Assembly: GCF_012641265.1 (NCBI RefSeq)
Contig: NZ_JABAHZ010000004.1
Location: 186,001 to 250,000, forward strand
Reading direction: 5' to 3'
From: Chitinophaga eiseniae
Lineage (GTDB): Bacteria > Bacteroidota > Bacteroidia > Chitinophagales > Chitinophagaceae
DNA length: 64,000 bases
Part shown: one piece after another, positions 44,238-51,015 of the stretch
How positions within the stretch are numbered: the stretch's first letter is position 1
Layout of the letters: each line of letters starts with the position of its first letter
Notes under the pieces: model-generated
Databases searched by the model: none
The model's input: only the letters and a program-made list of their open reading frames with translations
What the model was told of the DNA's origin: nothing
Program-made: the position numbers and the translations under genes

Positions 44238-44639
44238 ATGATCGCACTTGTAGTAAGATGGGCCTCCCTGGTAGCCATCGCCGCTGGCACAGCCGGTATG
44301 CTTTTTTGTTTTCCGTTTCTTTTTTCTGCTCATCATGAAGACCTGATCGGCGCGGGGTTTCCGTTCGCCGGGGGCGCTATCATCGCGGGTGCTGGTTTAA
44401 CAGCGCTTTCCAAGATCGTGGAAGAGGGGGAGCAGTTTATGTGTTCGCTCGTAAAATGGGGTGCATTAGCCGCCATAGGCTTAGGGGTAGCGGGAATGTT
44501 TTTCTGTCTGCAATTCCTGTTCTCTGCCCACATGGTGGATTTGATAGGCGCCGGCTTTCCGTTTGTAGGCGGGGCCATTATTGCCAGTGCGGGATTGATT
44601 ACGTTGTCTAACCTGGCTGTTAAAAAGATCAGTGAATAA
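44238..44639 (+). CDS. Four-helix membrane protein made of an internal duplication
   Basis: 133 aa consisting of two near-repeats of about 66 residues. Each has one helix of WASLVAIAAGTAGMLFC type, the loop LFSAHHEDLIGAGFPF / LFSAHMVDLIGAGFPF, and a second helix GGAIIAGAGLTALS. The halves are so alike that the duplication is recent or strongly constrained. No family recognised. It starts 60 bp after the HTH regulator and ends 3 bp before the P-loop kinase, so it is probably in the same operon. A membrane role for it in that system is unknown. Confidence 0.72.
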   Translation: MIALVVRWASLVAIAAGTAGMLFCFPFLFSAHHEDLIGAGFPFAGGAIIAGAGLTALSKIVEEGEQFMCSLVKWGALAAIGLGVAGMFFCLQFLFSAHMVDLIGAGFPFVGGAIIASAGLITLSNLAVKKISE

Positions 44640-44642
44640 TAT

Positions 44643-45089
44643 ATGGAAGCCATAATTTTTTGTGGCATACAGGCCACGGGGAAATCTTCTTTTTACCGGG
44701 AGCGGTTTTTCGACACGCATATGCGGATTTCTATGGATCAACTGCATACACGCAATAAGGAAAGTCGTTTCCTTGAACTTTGTTTTTCAATGCAGCAGGC
44801 TTTTGTATCTGACAATACGAATCCCGCGCGAGCAGACCGGGCCCGGTATATTGCCCTTGCCAGGCAGCATAAATTTAAAGTAACGGGGTATTATTTTCAG
44901 TCGGCTTTAGCAGGCGCAATGGCGAGGAACAGCCAGCGCTCGGGCAAGGCCCTGATCCCGGAAGTGGGGATCCGCGGTACTTATAACCGCCTGGAACTTC
45001 CTTCACCCGAAGAAGGATTTGATGAGTTATATTTCGTAGAAATTGTTGATAACCTATTTGTTGTTAAACCCTGGAGGAATGAAATTTGA
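44643..45089 (+). CDS. P-loop kinase, polynucleotide-kinase-like (AAA_33 type)
   Basis: 148 aa with Walker A GIQATGKSS (G8-S16), then RISMDQLH, the downstream acidic element typical of T4 Pnkp-type and AAA_33 kinases, a LID-like ARADRARYIALARQ segment, and a C-terminal strand region. No phosphatase or ligase domain is attached, so it is the minimal kinase form. T4 Pnkp-like kinases phosphorylate 5'-OH ends of RNA. It overlaps the Thg1-like gene by 11 bp (45079-45089), so the two are translationally coupled. A role in healing RNA ends before Thg1-like addition is inferred from family and context. Confidence 0.75.
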   Translation: MEAIIFCGIQATGKSSFYRERFFDTHMRISMDQLHTRNKESRFLELCFSMQQAFVSDNTNPARADRARYIALARQHKFKVTGYYFQSALAGAMARNSQRSGKALIPEVGIRGTYNRLELPSPEEGFDELYFVEIVDNLFVVKPWRNEI

Positions 45090-45846
45090 TGAATTAGACG
45101 AGAAGATGCGCTTGTATGAAACTGCGCACGACCTGGTGGTTTTACCGGAAATGTACATGGTAGCCAGGATTGATGGACGGGGATTTACCCGCCTTACTAA
45201 AGAAACACATGCCTTTGAAGCTCCATTTGATGAGCGGTTCAGGGATTACATGATTGCCACTACGCAACACCTGATGAATTGCGGCTTTCACGTGGTATAT
45301 GGTTATACCCAGAGCGACGAAATTTCGTTGCTGTTTGATTTTAATGAAGCCGCCTTTTCACGCAAGCTCCGGAAGTACCATTCTATATTGGCCGGGGAAG
45401 CCAGCGCTAAGTTTTCTATGTTGTTGGGAAGCGTAGCCGCCTTCGACTGCCGTATTTCCCAGTTTCCCCATGAAAGGCTGGTGGTAGATTATTTTCGCTG
45501 GCGTAATGAAGATGCTTACCGCAATGCGCTGGAAGCGCATTGCTACTGGCGTCTCAGAAAGGACGGCTACTCCCGGAATGAAGCCACCCAGCGACTTTCC
45601 GGCGCGAGCGCAGCGGATAAGAACGAGTTGTTATTTTCCTATGGTGTCAACTTTAATGATTTACCCCAATGGCAGAAGCGGGGAACCGGTATTTATTGGG
45701 CGGAAGTAGAAAAGGAAGGCTTTAATGTAAAGACTCAGGAAGCGGTCACCGTAAAAAGACGACAATTGTATAGCAATACCGAATTGCCTATCAAAGACGC
45801 TTACAGCGAATTTGTACAGCAGTTTGTCCAGAAAACCGCATTATAA
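45079..45846 (+). CDS. Thg1-like 3'-5' polymerase (tRNA-His guanylyltransferase superfamily)
   Basis: 255 aa from ATG 45079, with GGAGG just upstream. The Thg1 motifs are clear: VARIDGRGFTRLTK with metal ligand D32, GYTQSDEISLLF with D80-E81, the NEDAYRNALEAHCYWRLRKDG helix and the KNELLF block. Family members add nucleotides to RNA 5' ends opposite a template (3'-5' direction); bacterial Thg1-like proteins typically repair 5'-truncated tRNAs rather than add G-1. Here tRNA-His genes already encode G-1, which supports repair. It overlaps the P-loop kinase gene, which could prepare 5' ends. The stop overlaps a convergent gene at TTATAA. Confidence 0.85.
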   Translation: MKFDELDEKMRLYETAHDLVVLPEMYMVARIDGRGFTRLTKETHAFEAPFDERFRDYMIATTQHLMNCGFHVVYGYTQSDEISLLFDFNEAAFSRKLRKYHSILAGEASAKFSMLLGSVAAFDCRISQFPHERLVVDYFRWRNEDAYRNALEAHCYWRLRKDGYSRNEATQRLSGASAADKNELLFSYGVNFNDLPQWQKRGTGIYWAEVEKEGFNVKTQEAVTVKRRQLYSNTELPIKDAYSEFVQQFVQKTAL

Positions 45847-46398
45847 CCCATCCCCTACGTATTCTGCTGTAATAAACCGGGTACACCGGTGTTGAAGATC
45901 CCGGCACTCGTCGAATAATAAAGCCGCGCCCTGGTGACGCTGCACCTGTTGCGTGACCAGTCCCAGGAATAAGTCTTCCCTGGCTACTCCTACTGCCTGG
46001 AAGTCGGCCATTATAACGCTGGAAAGCGATAAAGCACAGCACAGTTGGATAATGGCCTGATCGTTCGCATGAACCCGGTGTATATCGCTGTGGGGATGAA
46101 CATCCGGCAGTTGGTATATTTCCCGGATAATAGCATGATGAGGATTTCCATTTTTCGTCACATAGGCCTTTACCGTTTCGGGGATCAATTTTCGCCATAA
46201 GGATTTGGGACCGATTTTTTTTGCATAGGTAAAAGGGGATATCTCCTGGAGCTGGGGTACCATCAATCTAACTGTTTCCATAAAGTACGGGCCACTGGGA
46301 AAGCCAATGATAACTACCTCGCCGGGGCTTACCGTAAAGGGCGGTATATAGAAACGGCCAATGGTGGCGCCGGTAAAGCAGAACAGGGTATTATCCAT
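45841..46398 (-). CDS. ABC-ATPase-like protein without catalytic motifs
   Basis: 185 aa, about the size of one NBD. The opening resembles an ABC NBD: IPPFTVSPGEVVIIGFPSGP in place of the strand and Walker A, but Gly-Lys-Ser/Thr are missing (GFPSGPYFMETVRLM). At the signature position it has HANDQAIIQLCCALSLS, and where Walker B should be it has VIMADFQAV, with no catalytic Glu; a later LLFDECRDL is also unlike DEPT. It cannot be an active ATPase by sequence, but may be a fold-relative, a regulator, or a dedicated binding protein. The stop overlaps the Thg1-like gene; divergent from the SDR with 21-bp repeats between. Confidence 0.6.
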   Translation of the reverse strand: MDNTLFCFTGATIGRFYIPPFTVSPGEVVIIGFPSGPYFMETVRLMVPQLQEISPFTYAKKIGPKSLWRKLIPETVKAYVTKNGNPHHAIIREIYQLPDVHPHSDIHRVHANDQAIIQLCCALSLSSVIMADFQAVGVAREDLFLGLVTQQVQRHQGAALLFDECRDLQHRCTRFITAEYVGDGL

Positions 46399-46459
46399 AT
46401 AATTAAATGTGTTGTCAAATATACACTACCAACTTTACCTCACTTAGTTTCTTGTGGCA

Positions 46460-46515
46460 AAATACTTAAGTAGTCACCATAAATACTTAAACTATCACCA
46501 CAAACAGTTAAACCG
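46460..46515. promoter_or_regulatory. 21-bp direct repeats between divergent genes (candidate operator array)
   Basis: Two full units AAATACTTAA..TCACCAY (46460-46480 and 46481-46501) are followed by a partial third unit AAACAGTTAAACCG (46502-46515). The 21-bp period equals two helical turns, so the same face of DNA is presented each time, as for activator or repressor arrays. It lies 36 bp upstream of the SDR ATG (46551) and 62 bp from the divergent gene. Confidence 0.5.
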
Positions 46516-46550
46516 TTTGCCGGAAATTTGGTCTATCAAAAAACAAACAA

Positions 46551-47315
46551 ATGGCAACGAAAAACAAAATAGCATTGGTTACCGGCGGCAGCCGCGGCTT
46601 AGGCAAAAATATGGCATTACGGTTGGCACAACGGGGCTACCAGGTGCTGATCACGTATAAAAGCAATAAAGAAGAAGCGGAGAAAGTGATAGCTGCTATC
46701 CGGGAAATGGGAACATCTGGCGCAGCTTTTCAGCTGGATACCGCGGATACCAAAGCTTTTGACACGTTCTTTACTACCTTATCCGGCTACCTGAAGAAGG
46801 ACAATGGCAATGGGCGGTTCGACTTCCTGGTCAACAATGCAGGTATCGACCGGAGGGCGTTGATTACGCAAACGACGGAGGAGGAATTTGATGAACTATT
46901 CCAGGTGCATTTAAAGGGCGTGTATTTCCTGACGCAAAAAGCATTGCCTTTTATCAACGACCATGGACGCATCATTAATTTATCGACCGGCCTGGCAAGG
47001 TTTGTTACGCCGGGATACGCGGCCTACGCCGCCATGAAAGGTGGTATCGAAGTATTTACCCGTTACCTGGCCAAAGAGGTGGGCAGTCGTGGTATTACCG
47101 CTAATGTAGTGGCCCCTGGCATCATTGAAACAGATTTTACCCGGTCCGTATTTGAGCATGCCCCCGAGGCCATTGCGCATATTAAGTTGCAAACAGCACT
47201 GGGCCGTACCGGCGTACCTGATGATATCGGCGGAATTGTGGCATTCCTGTGTACAGAAGAAGCCCGCTGGATTACCGCCCAGCGTATTGAAGCCTCCGGC
47301 GGAATGTTTTTATAG
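46551..47315 (+). CDS. Short-chain dehydrogenase/reductase (3-oxoacyl-ACP-reductase-like)
   Basis: 254 aa. NAD(P)-dependent oxidoreductase of the classical SDR family. The cofactor loop TGGSRGLGK (about 11-19), NNAG motif (VNNAGI), and the Tyr-X-X-X-Lys motif in GYAAYAAMKGG with a preceding catalytic Ser in INLSTG are all seen. The C-terminus has TAQRIEASGGMFL. Specific substrate unknown; it is FabG-like in sequence but not in a fatty-acid cluster. The upstream 21-bp repeats suggest it is specifically regulated. Followed by a long palindrome. Confidence 0.9.
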   Translation: MATKNKIALVTGGSRGLGKNMALRLAQRGYQVLITYKSNKEEAEKVIAAIREMGTSGAAFQLDTADTKAFDTFFTTLSGYLKKDNGNGRFDFLVNNAGIDRRALITQTTEEEFDELFQVHLKGVYFLTQKALPFINDHGRIINLSTGLARFVTPGYAAYAAMKGGIEVFTRYLAKEVGSRGITANVVAPGIIETDFTRSVFEHAPEAIAHIKLQTALGRTGVPDDIGGIVAFLCTEEARWITAQRIEASGGMFL

Positions 47316-47320
47316 AGCGG

Positions 47321-47434
47321 AAGGCAGAAAGCAGAAAGCAAAAAGCTATTATCGTGGATGACCAATTCGAGTATTAACTGCGTAGGTCATCCACGATAAT
47401 AGCTTTTTGCTTTCTGCTTTGAGCTTTCTGCTTT
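47321..47434. repeat. Long intergenic palindrome, AAAGCTATT family, copy 3
   Basis: 36-bp perfect stem (47328-47363 with 47385-47420) beginning AAAGCAGAAAGCAAAAAGCT then ATT, followed by ATCGTGGATGACC, with a 21-nt loop. The outer arms carry further GCAGAAA / TTTCTGC units. It lies between SDR and DUF3052-like genes, both plus-strand. The arm blocks match copies 1 and 2, while the apex 11-13 bp are unique to each. Confidence 0.8.
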
Positions 47435-47458
47435 AAATTGCTTTTAAATTAAAAAGTA

Positions 47459-47848
47459 ATGTCGGGAGAAGCAGTACTGAAGAAATTATACTTTCATAAA
47501 GCCGGTAGCGCTTTAATTGTAAATGCGCCGGAAGTATATACCGTCTTAATCGGGGATGTGGCTTACGACCAGCGTCCGGTGGCCAGAAAGAAGGGTGTCT
47601 ACGAATTTGTGCAGGTATTTGCCACTACCCAAAAGGAGCTGGAGCAATTGGTACAGGCTACTGTGGGAGCGGGAAAGCCCGATTGTATCTATTGGGCTTG
47701 TTATCCCAAAGGTAGCGGCAGTATTAAAAGTGATATCAAAAGAGAAACGGTATGGGTGGCCTTTGAAAAAGTGGGATTGGAAGCTGTCAGTAGTGTATCT
47801 ATCGACGATACCTGGACAGCCTTAAGGGCCAGGCCTGTGGCCCGGTAA
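47459..47848 (+). CDS. DUF3052-like small protein
   Basis: 129 aa. It matches the general pattern of the DUF3052-like family: an initial strand with VNAPEVYTVLIG, YEFVQVFATTQKELEQLV (a Rossmann-like strand-helix), IYWACYPKGSGSIKSDIKRETVW, and the ending SVSIDDTWTALRARP. It resembles small SAM-methyltransferase-like folds but no cofactor motif is visible. Function is unknown. It follows the SDR palindrome and precedes a convergent histidine kinase across only 10 bp. Confidence 0.7.
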   Translation: MSGEAVLKKLYFHKAGSALIVNAPEVYTVLIGDVAYDQRPVARKKGVYEFVQVFATTQKELEQLVQATVGAGKPDCIYWACYPKGSGSIKSDIKRETVWVAFEKVGLEAVSSVSIDDTWTALRARPVAR

Positions 47849-47858
47849 GATAGCCGGG

Positions 47859-49175
47859 TTAATTGCCGGCCAGGGGAAGTTCCAGGAAAAAGGAACTGCC
47901 GCCTGCTTCGTTGCTTTCAAACCAGATCTGTCCTTGTTGCGCTAAGGTATACTCCTTACAGAGAAATAATCCCAGGCCAATTCCTTTTTCATTGTCGGTG
48001 CCGAAGGTGGACCTTACTTTCAGCGAAAATATATCTGCCTGCCTGGCCGGATCGATTCCTTTACCACTGTCTTTTACTTCAATGCGGCATTTGGCATCGG
48101 CGGTTCTGCTGGTACGGATATAAATAGCCCCGCCGGCAGGGGTAAATTTAGCCGCATTGCCTACCAGGTTGCGGACAATCAGCTGTAGCATATTCATGTC
48201 GGCCATTACTTTGATGGAGGCATCTATATTAATATCGAGGGCGATCTTCTTTTTAGCTACCGCCATTTTATTGATTTTCAGGATAGGGTGTATGGCTGTA
48301 GCTACATCTACCGGGGTGAGATGGGTGTTAAGTCCATCCATCTGAGTTTTAGACCATACCAGGATGTTATACAACATTTCCTGGGTGCTGTTAACAACAT
48401 ACAGCAGCTCTGTTTCTATCTGGGCCTTGTTTTCCGCGTCGAGCTCTATATCCCGCATCAGCTGCAGGTACGACTGTATCGAGGCCAGGGGATTACGCAG
48501 GTCGTGGGAGATAAGAGAAAAGAGTTTACTTTTTTCAGAGTTCAGCAGCTCGAGCTTACGGTTTTTTTCTTCTCCTCTTTTTTTCTCCTGGTTGTATGCA
48601 TTTTTCAGGTAGAATGTGCCTACAAAAATGACGAGTATGCAGGTGATATATGTAGGCGTCATATCTGCAAAAATATCCCCGCGGGTTTTATAGACGTTCA
48701 CTACGGCATTGGGGTAATAGTATTCGTAGCAAATTAACCCGATTACAGTCACCAGGTTGAAGGCCAGCCACCAGTAGTATTGTTTGGCCGGGGAAATCAC
48801 CATGATCAGGAAAAAGGCCAGGGTGAAGGATAGCAAAGAGGCACCTTCTATGCCGCTGCTATAGAAGTAGTTGATGGCAAACATCACGTTGATGCTGATC
48901 ACCGCCAGGGCTACTCCCAGGTTTACCTGCTTCCTGAACCTCGACAGGTAATAGATAAAGCCGAATACCAGCGTAAGGATCGAAAATATCAGGGAGGTGA
49001 CGGTCAGGCCAGTGGCATAGTTATAAGGAATATTAAAAGTAATAATAAAGATGGCGATGGCGCAAATGGTATTAAAAATGCGGTTCTCGAGGGAAAAATG
49101 AAGTGGATCACCGACAATATTATGAACCATTCCTTGTACTCGTTGCGACAGATTCCGGTTACTGTTTATTGACAT
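47859..49175 (-). CDS. Orphan sensor histidine kinase with six membrane helices
   Basis: 438 aa. Six transmembrane helices in the first 190 residues (about 34-51, 57-79, 87-106, 112-128, 134-153, 173-191) form an integral sensor without a large external domain. A short coiled coil (about 196-215) leads to HisKA with H224 in LISHDLRNPLASIQ and a HATPase domain (NLVGNAAKFTPAGG, DSGKGIDPARQ, GIGLGLFLCKEY). No response regulator lies next to it. It is probably a membrane-lipid, redox or small-molecule sensor, which cannot be told. ATG 49175 gives a short charged N-terminus. Confidence 0.88.
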   Translation of the reverse strand: MSINSNRNLSQRVQGMVHNIVGDPLHFSLENRIFNTICAIAIFIITFNIPYNYATGLTVTSLIFSILTLVFGFIYYLSRFRKQVNLGVALAVISINVMFAINYFYSSGIEGASLLSFTLAFFLIMVISPAKQYYWWLAFNLVTVIGLICYEYYYPNAVVNVYKTRGDIFADMTPTYITCILVIFVGTFYLKNAYNQEKKRGEEKNRKLELLNSEKSKLFSLISHDLRNPLASIQSYLQLMRDIELDAENKAQIETELLYVVNSTQEMLYNILVWSKTQMDGLNTHLTPVDVATAIHPILKINKMAVAKKKIALDINIDASIKVMADMNMLQLIVRNLVGNAAKFTPAGGAIYIRTSRTADAKCRIEVKDSGKGIDPARQADIFSLKVRSTFGTDNEKGIGLGLFLCKEYTLAQQGQIWFESNEAGGSSFFLELPLAGN

Positions 49176-49407
49176 GATACGAATTTAATCAAAAAGTTTT
49201 CTTTGGTATAGCGGTATATAAGGTAATCAGGATATTGAAATGTCATTTTTTTTCAGATTTCTTCTTACAATTTGATTAATTTTCAAAAAGAATCGTTGTA
49301 CAACCAAAATATAATTTCAGCCGTTATGAAAAGCATTGTCTGCGCTACATTGCCCCCCTATGGCATAAATCAGACCAACTTAATTAATGTTTTAATAATG
49401 TAACATT

Positions 49408-49424
49408 CGTTTACCCGGTAAACG
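49408..49424. promoter_or_regulatory. Inverted repeat upstream of the first sigma gene
   Basis: CGTTTACC-C-GGTAAACG, an 8-1-8 perfect repeat, lies 38 bp upstream of the ATG (49462) and immediately before a TAATTTCG box (49433-49440, one mismatch to TAnnTTTG). It could be an operator for a regulator that gates this FecI-like gene. Confidence 0.45.
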
Positions 49425-49461
49425 GATAAAAGTAATTTCGTCAGGTGCGATCATTCAATAT

Positions 49462-49992
49462 ATGACAACCCATTTAACAGACATAGCACTGTTTCATCTT
49501 ATCAAGGAGGATAGTATGGAGGCCTTTACAGCATTGTATATGCGGTACTGGGAGGAGTTGTATGGGTATGCCTGGAAGATACTGGAAGACAAAGCGCCTG
49601 TAGAAGATATACTGCAAGAGCTTTTTTTGCATATCTGGGACCGGCGGAAACGTCTTAATATAGACCATCATGTAAAAGCCTATCTCTATAAAAGTCTTAA
49701 AAACCGGATCTATAATTTCCTAAAAGCCAATGCCGTGAAAAATGCGCATTACGAGGCGCTATTCAACAGTATGGGCCAGCTGGCAGAGGAAGATGCTACC
49801 ATAGACCGGAAAGATTATATACAGCGCCTACTTTGCCACCTGGAGGCGCTTCCTGGAAAAATGAGGGCCATCGCACGCCTTTATCTCCTGGAAGGCCATA
49901 ATATCAAAGAAATTTCCGATCAACTTTCGCTTTCAGAACATACCGTTCGTAATCAACTCGCCAATGTAAAGCGACGACTCCTCCGAAAATAG
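49462..49992 (+). CDS. FecI-like ECF sigma factor (module 1)
   Basis: 176 aa. Sigma2 region (about 20-85) with AFTALYMRYWEELYGYAWKI and EDILQELFLHIWDRR, and sigma4 HTH (about 120-175) with GHNIKEISDQLSLSEHTVRN. In Bacteroidota these ECF factors are held by a FecR anti-sigma and released when the partner SusC receptor binds its glycan or siderophore, then drive transcription of the receptor operon. FecR, SusC and SusD follow on the same strand, in the usual order. No TonB or other sigma subdomain is missing. Confidence 0.92.
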   Translation: MTTHLTDIALFHLIKEDSMEAFTALYMRYWEELYGYAWKILEDKAPVEDILQELFLHIWDRRKRLNIDHHVKAYLYKSLKNRIYNFLKANAVKNAHYEALFNSMGQLAEEDATIDRKDYIQRLLCHLEALPGKMRAIARLYLLEGHNIKEISDQLSLSEHTVRNQLANVKRRLLRK

Positions 49993-50077
49993 TATTTGTT
50001 AATGAAATGTTAAATGCGGCATTCGCCTGATCAAAAAATAACCGCCCGATTGTCTTCGTATACACATACCGGTTATT

Positions 50078-50989
50078 ATGCGGCGAAGAGACAAAAAAAT
50101 AGCTGACTTCCTGGATCGGCTGAGCCAGGAGAACAAGGCCACGCCATTTGCTTCGGAAGAAGAGCGGCAACAGGCGCAACAACGCCTGCTCAGCGGCATT
50201 ATGGCGAGGGCGGAAGCGCCGGCGCCACGTACCGGCCGCATTATCAGCATGGTCCGCATGGCCGTAGCTGCTGCTACGCTCTTACTGCTGGCCGGTATTA
50301 CCTGGCTATGGCAACAACGCTCCGTTAATGCGCCTGCCACCCTTACCTGGATCAGCACCGGGGCAAGGGAACAAAAGCGGGTAATGCTCCCCGATAGTTC
50401 CATTATTATATTAAATGCCGGTACCCGGCTCAGTTATAGTACTGCCTTTAATAAAAAGGACCGGGTAGTCACCCTGTACCAGGGAGAAGCCTTCTTCGAC
50501 GTACATACCAACGCTACTATTCCTTTCAGGGTGCTTACCGATAGTATCAGCACTACGGTGCTGGGCACCTCTTTTAATGTCATGAAATATGCCCGCGCCC
50601 ATACAGTGAGGATTACGGTGAAAACAGGAAAGGTACAGATAGGTACTACCAGCAAAGTACTGGGCAACCTGCTGCCGGCAGATATGATGCTGGTAAATGC
50701 CCAAACCGGCCATTTCACCAGCAGTCATGATGAAGGACTACAGGGAGACGAATGGACCAGCGGCCGTATCATCATGCGGGAAGAACCTTTATCTGCTATC
50801 CTGGAACGCCTGGAAATGATTTACGGAGTAACGTTTGACCGGCATTCACTGCCCGACGATTCGCTGCGAACAATCACCTTCAATGCCAGCATGCCCCTGC
50901 CGCAGGTGCTGACAATTGTAGAAACCATTAGTAGTGTGCGGTTCGGAAAAAAAGACGACCAAAACAAAATTCACGTCTATGTAAAATAA
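50078..50989 (+). CDS. FecR-family anti-sigma sensor with DUF4974 (module 1)
   Basis: 303 aa. Cytoplasmic N-terminal part (about 1-60) that would bind the sigma factor, one membrane helix (about 61-83, MVRMAVAAATLLLLAGITWLW), periplasmic FecR domain (about 100-190, with DSSIIILNAGTRLSYS and GEAFFDVHT), and a C-terminal DUF4974/STN-like domain (about 232-303, ERLEMIYGVTF...ITFNASMPLPQVL). Signal from the outer-membrane receptor reaches it through the SusC STN domain. It follows the sigma gene by 85 bp. Confidence 0.92.
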   Translation: MRRRDKKIADFLDRLSQENKATPFASEEERQQAQQRLLSGIMARAEAPAPRTGRIISMVRMAVAAATLLLLAGITWLWQQRSVNAPATLTWISTGAREQKRVMLPDSSIIILNAGTRLSYSTAFNKKDRVVTLYQGEAFFDVHTNATIPFRVLTDSISTTVLGTSFNVMKYARAHTVRITVKTGKVQIGTTSKVLGNLLPADMMLVNAQTGHFTSSHDEGLQGDEWTSGRIIMREEPLSAILERLEMIYGVTFDRHSLPDDSLRTITFNASMPLPQVLTIVETISSVRFGKKDDQNKIHVYVK

Positions 50990-50991
50990 AA

Positions 50992-51015
50992 CAGCATTCG
51001 CCCTAACGAATGCTG
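50992..51015 (+). promoter_or_regulatory. Hairpin covering the SusC start
   Basis: 9-bp stem CAGCATTCG (50992-51000) with CGAATGCTG (51007-51015) and a 6-nt loop. The ATG at 51010 is inside the right arm. The hairpin could attenuate transcription between FecR and SusC or occlude initiation, unless the real start is ATG 51046. Confidence 0.4.

Noticed and set aside
20516..47434. Long inverted repeats as insertion sequences or MITEs
   Set aside because: No transposase, no clear target-site duplications, and placement just after stop codons; kept as palindromic repeats with a possible terminator role.
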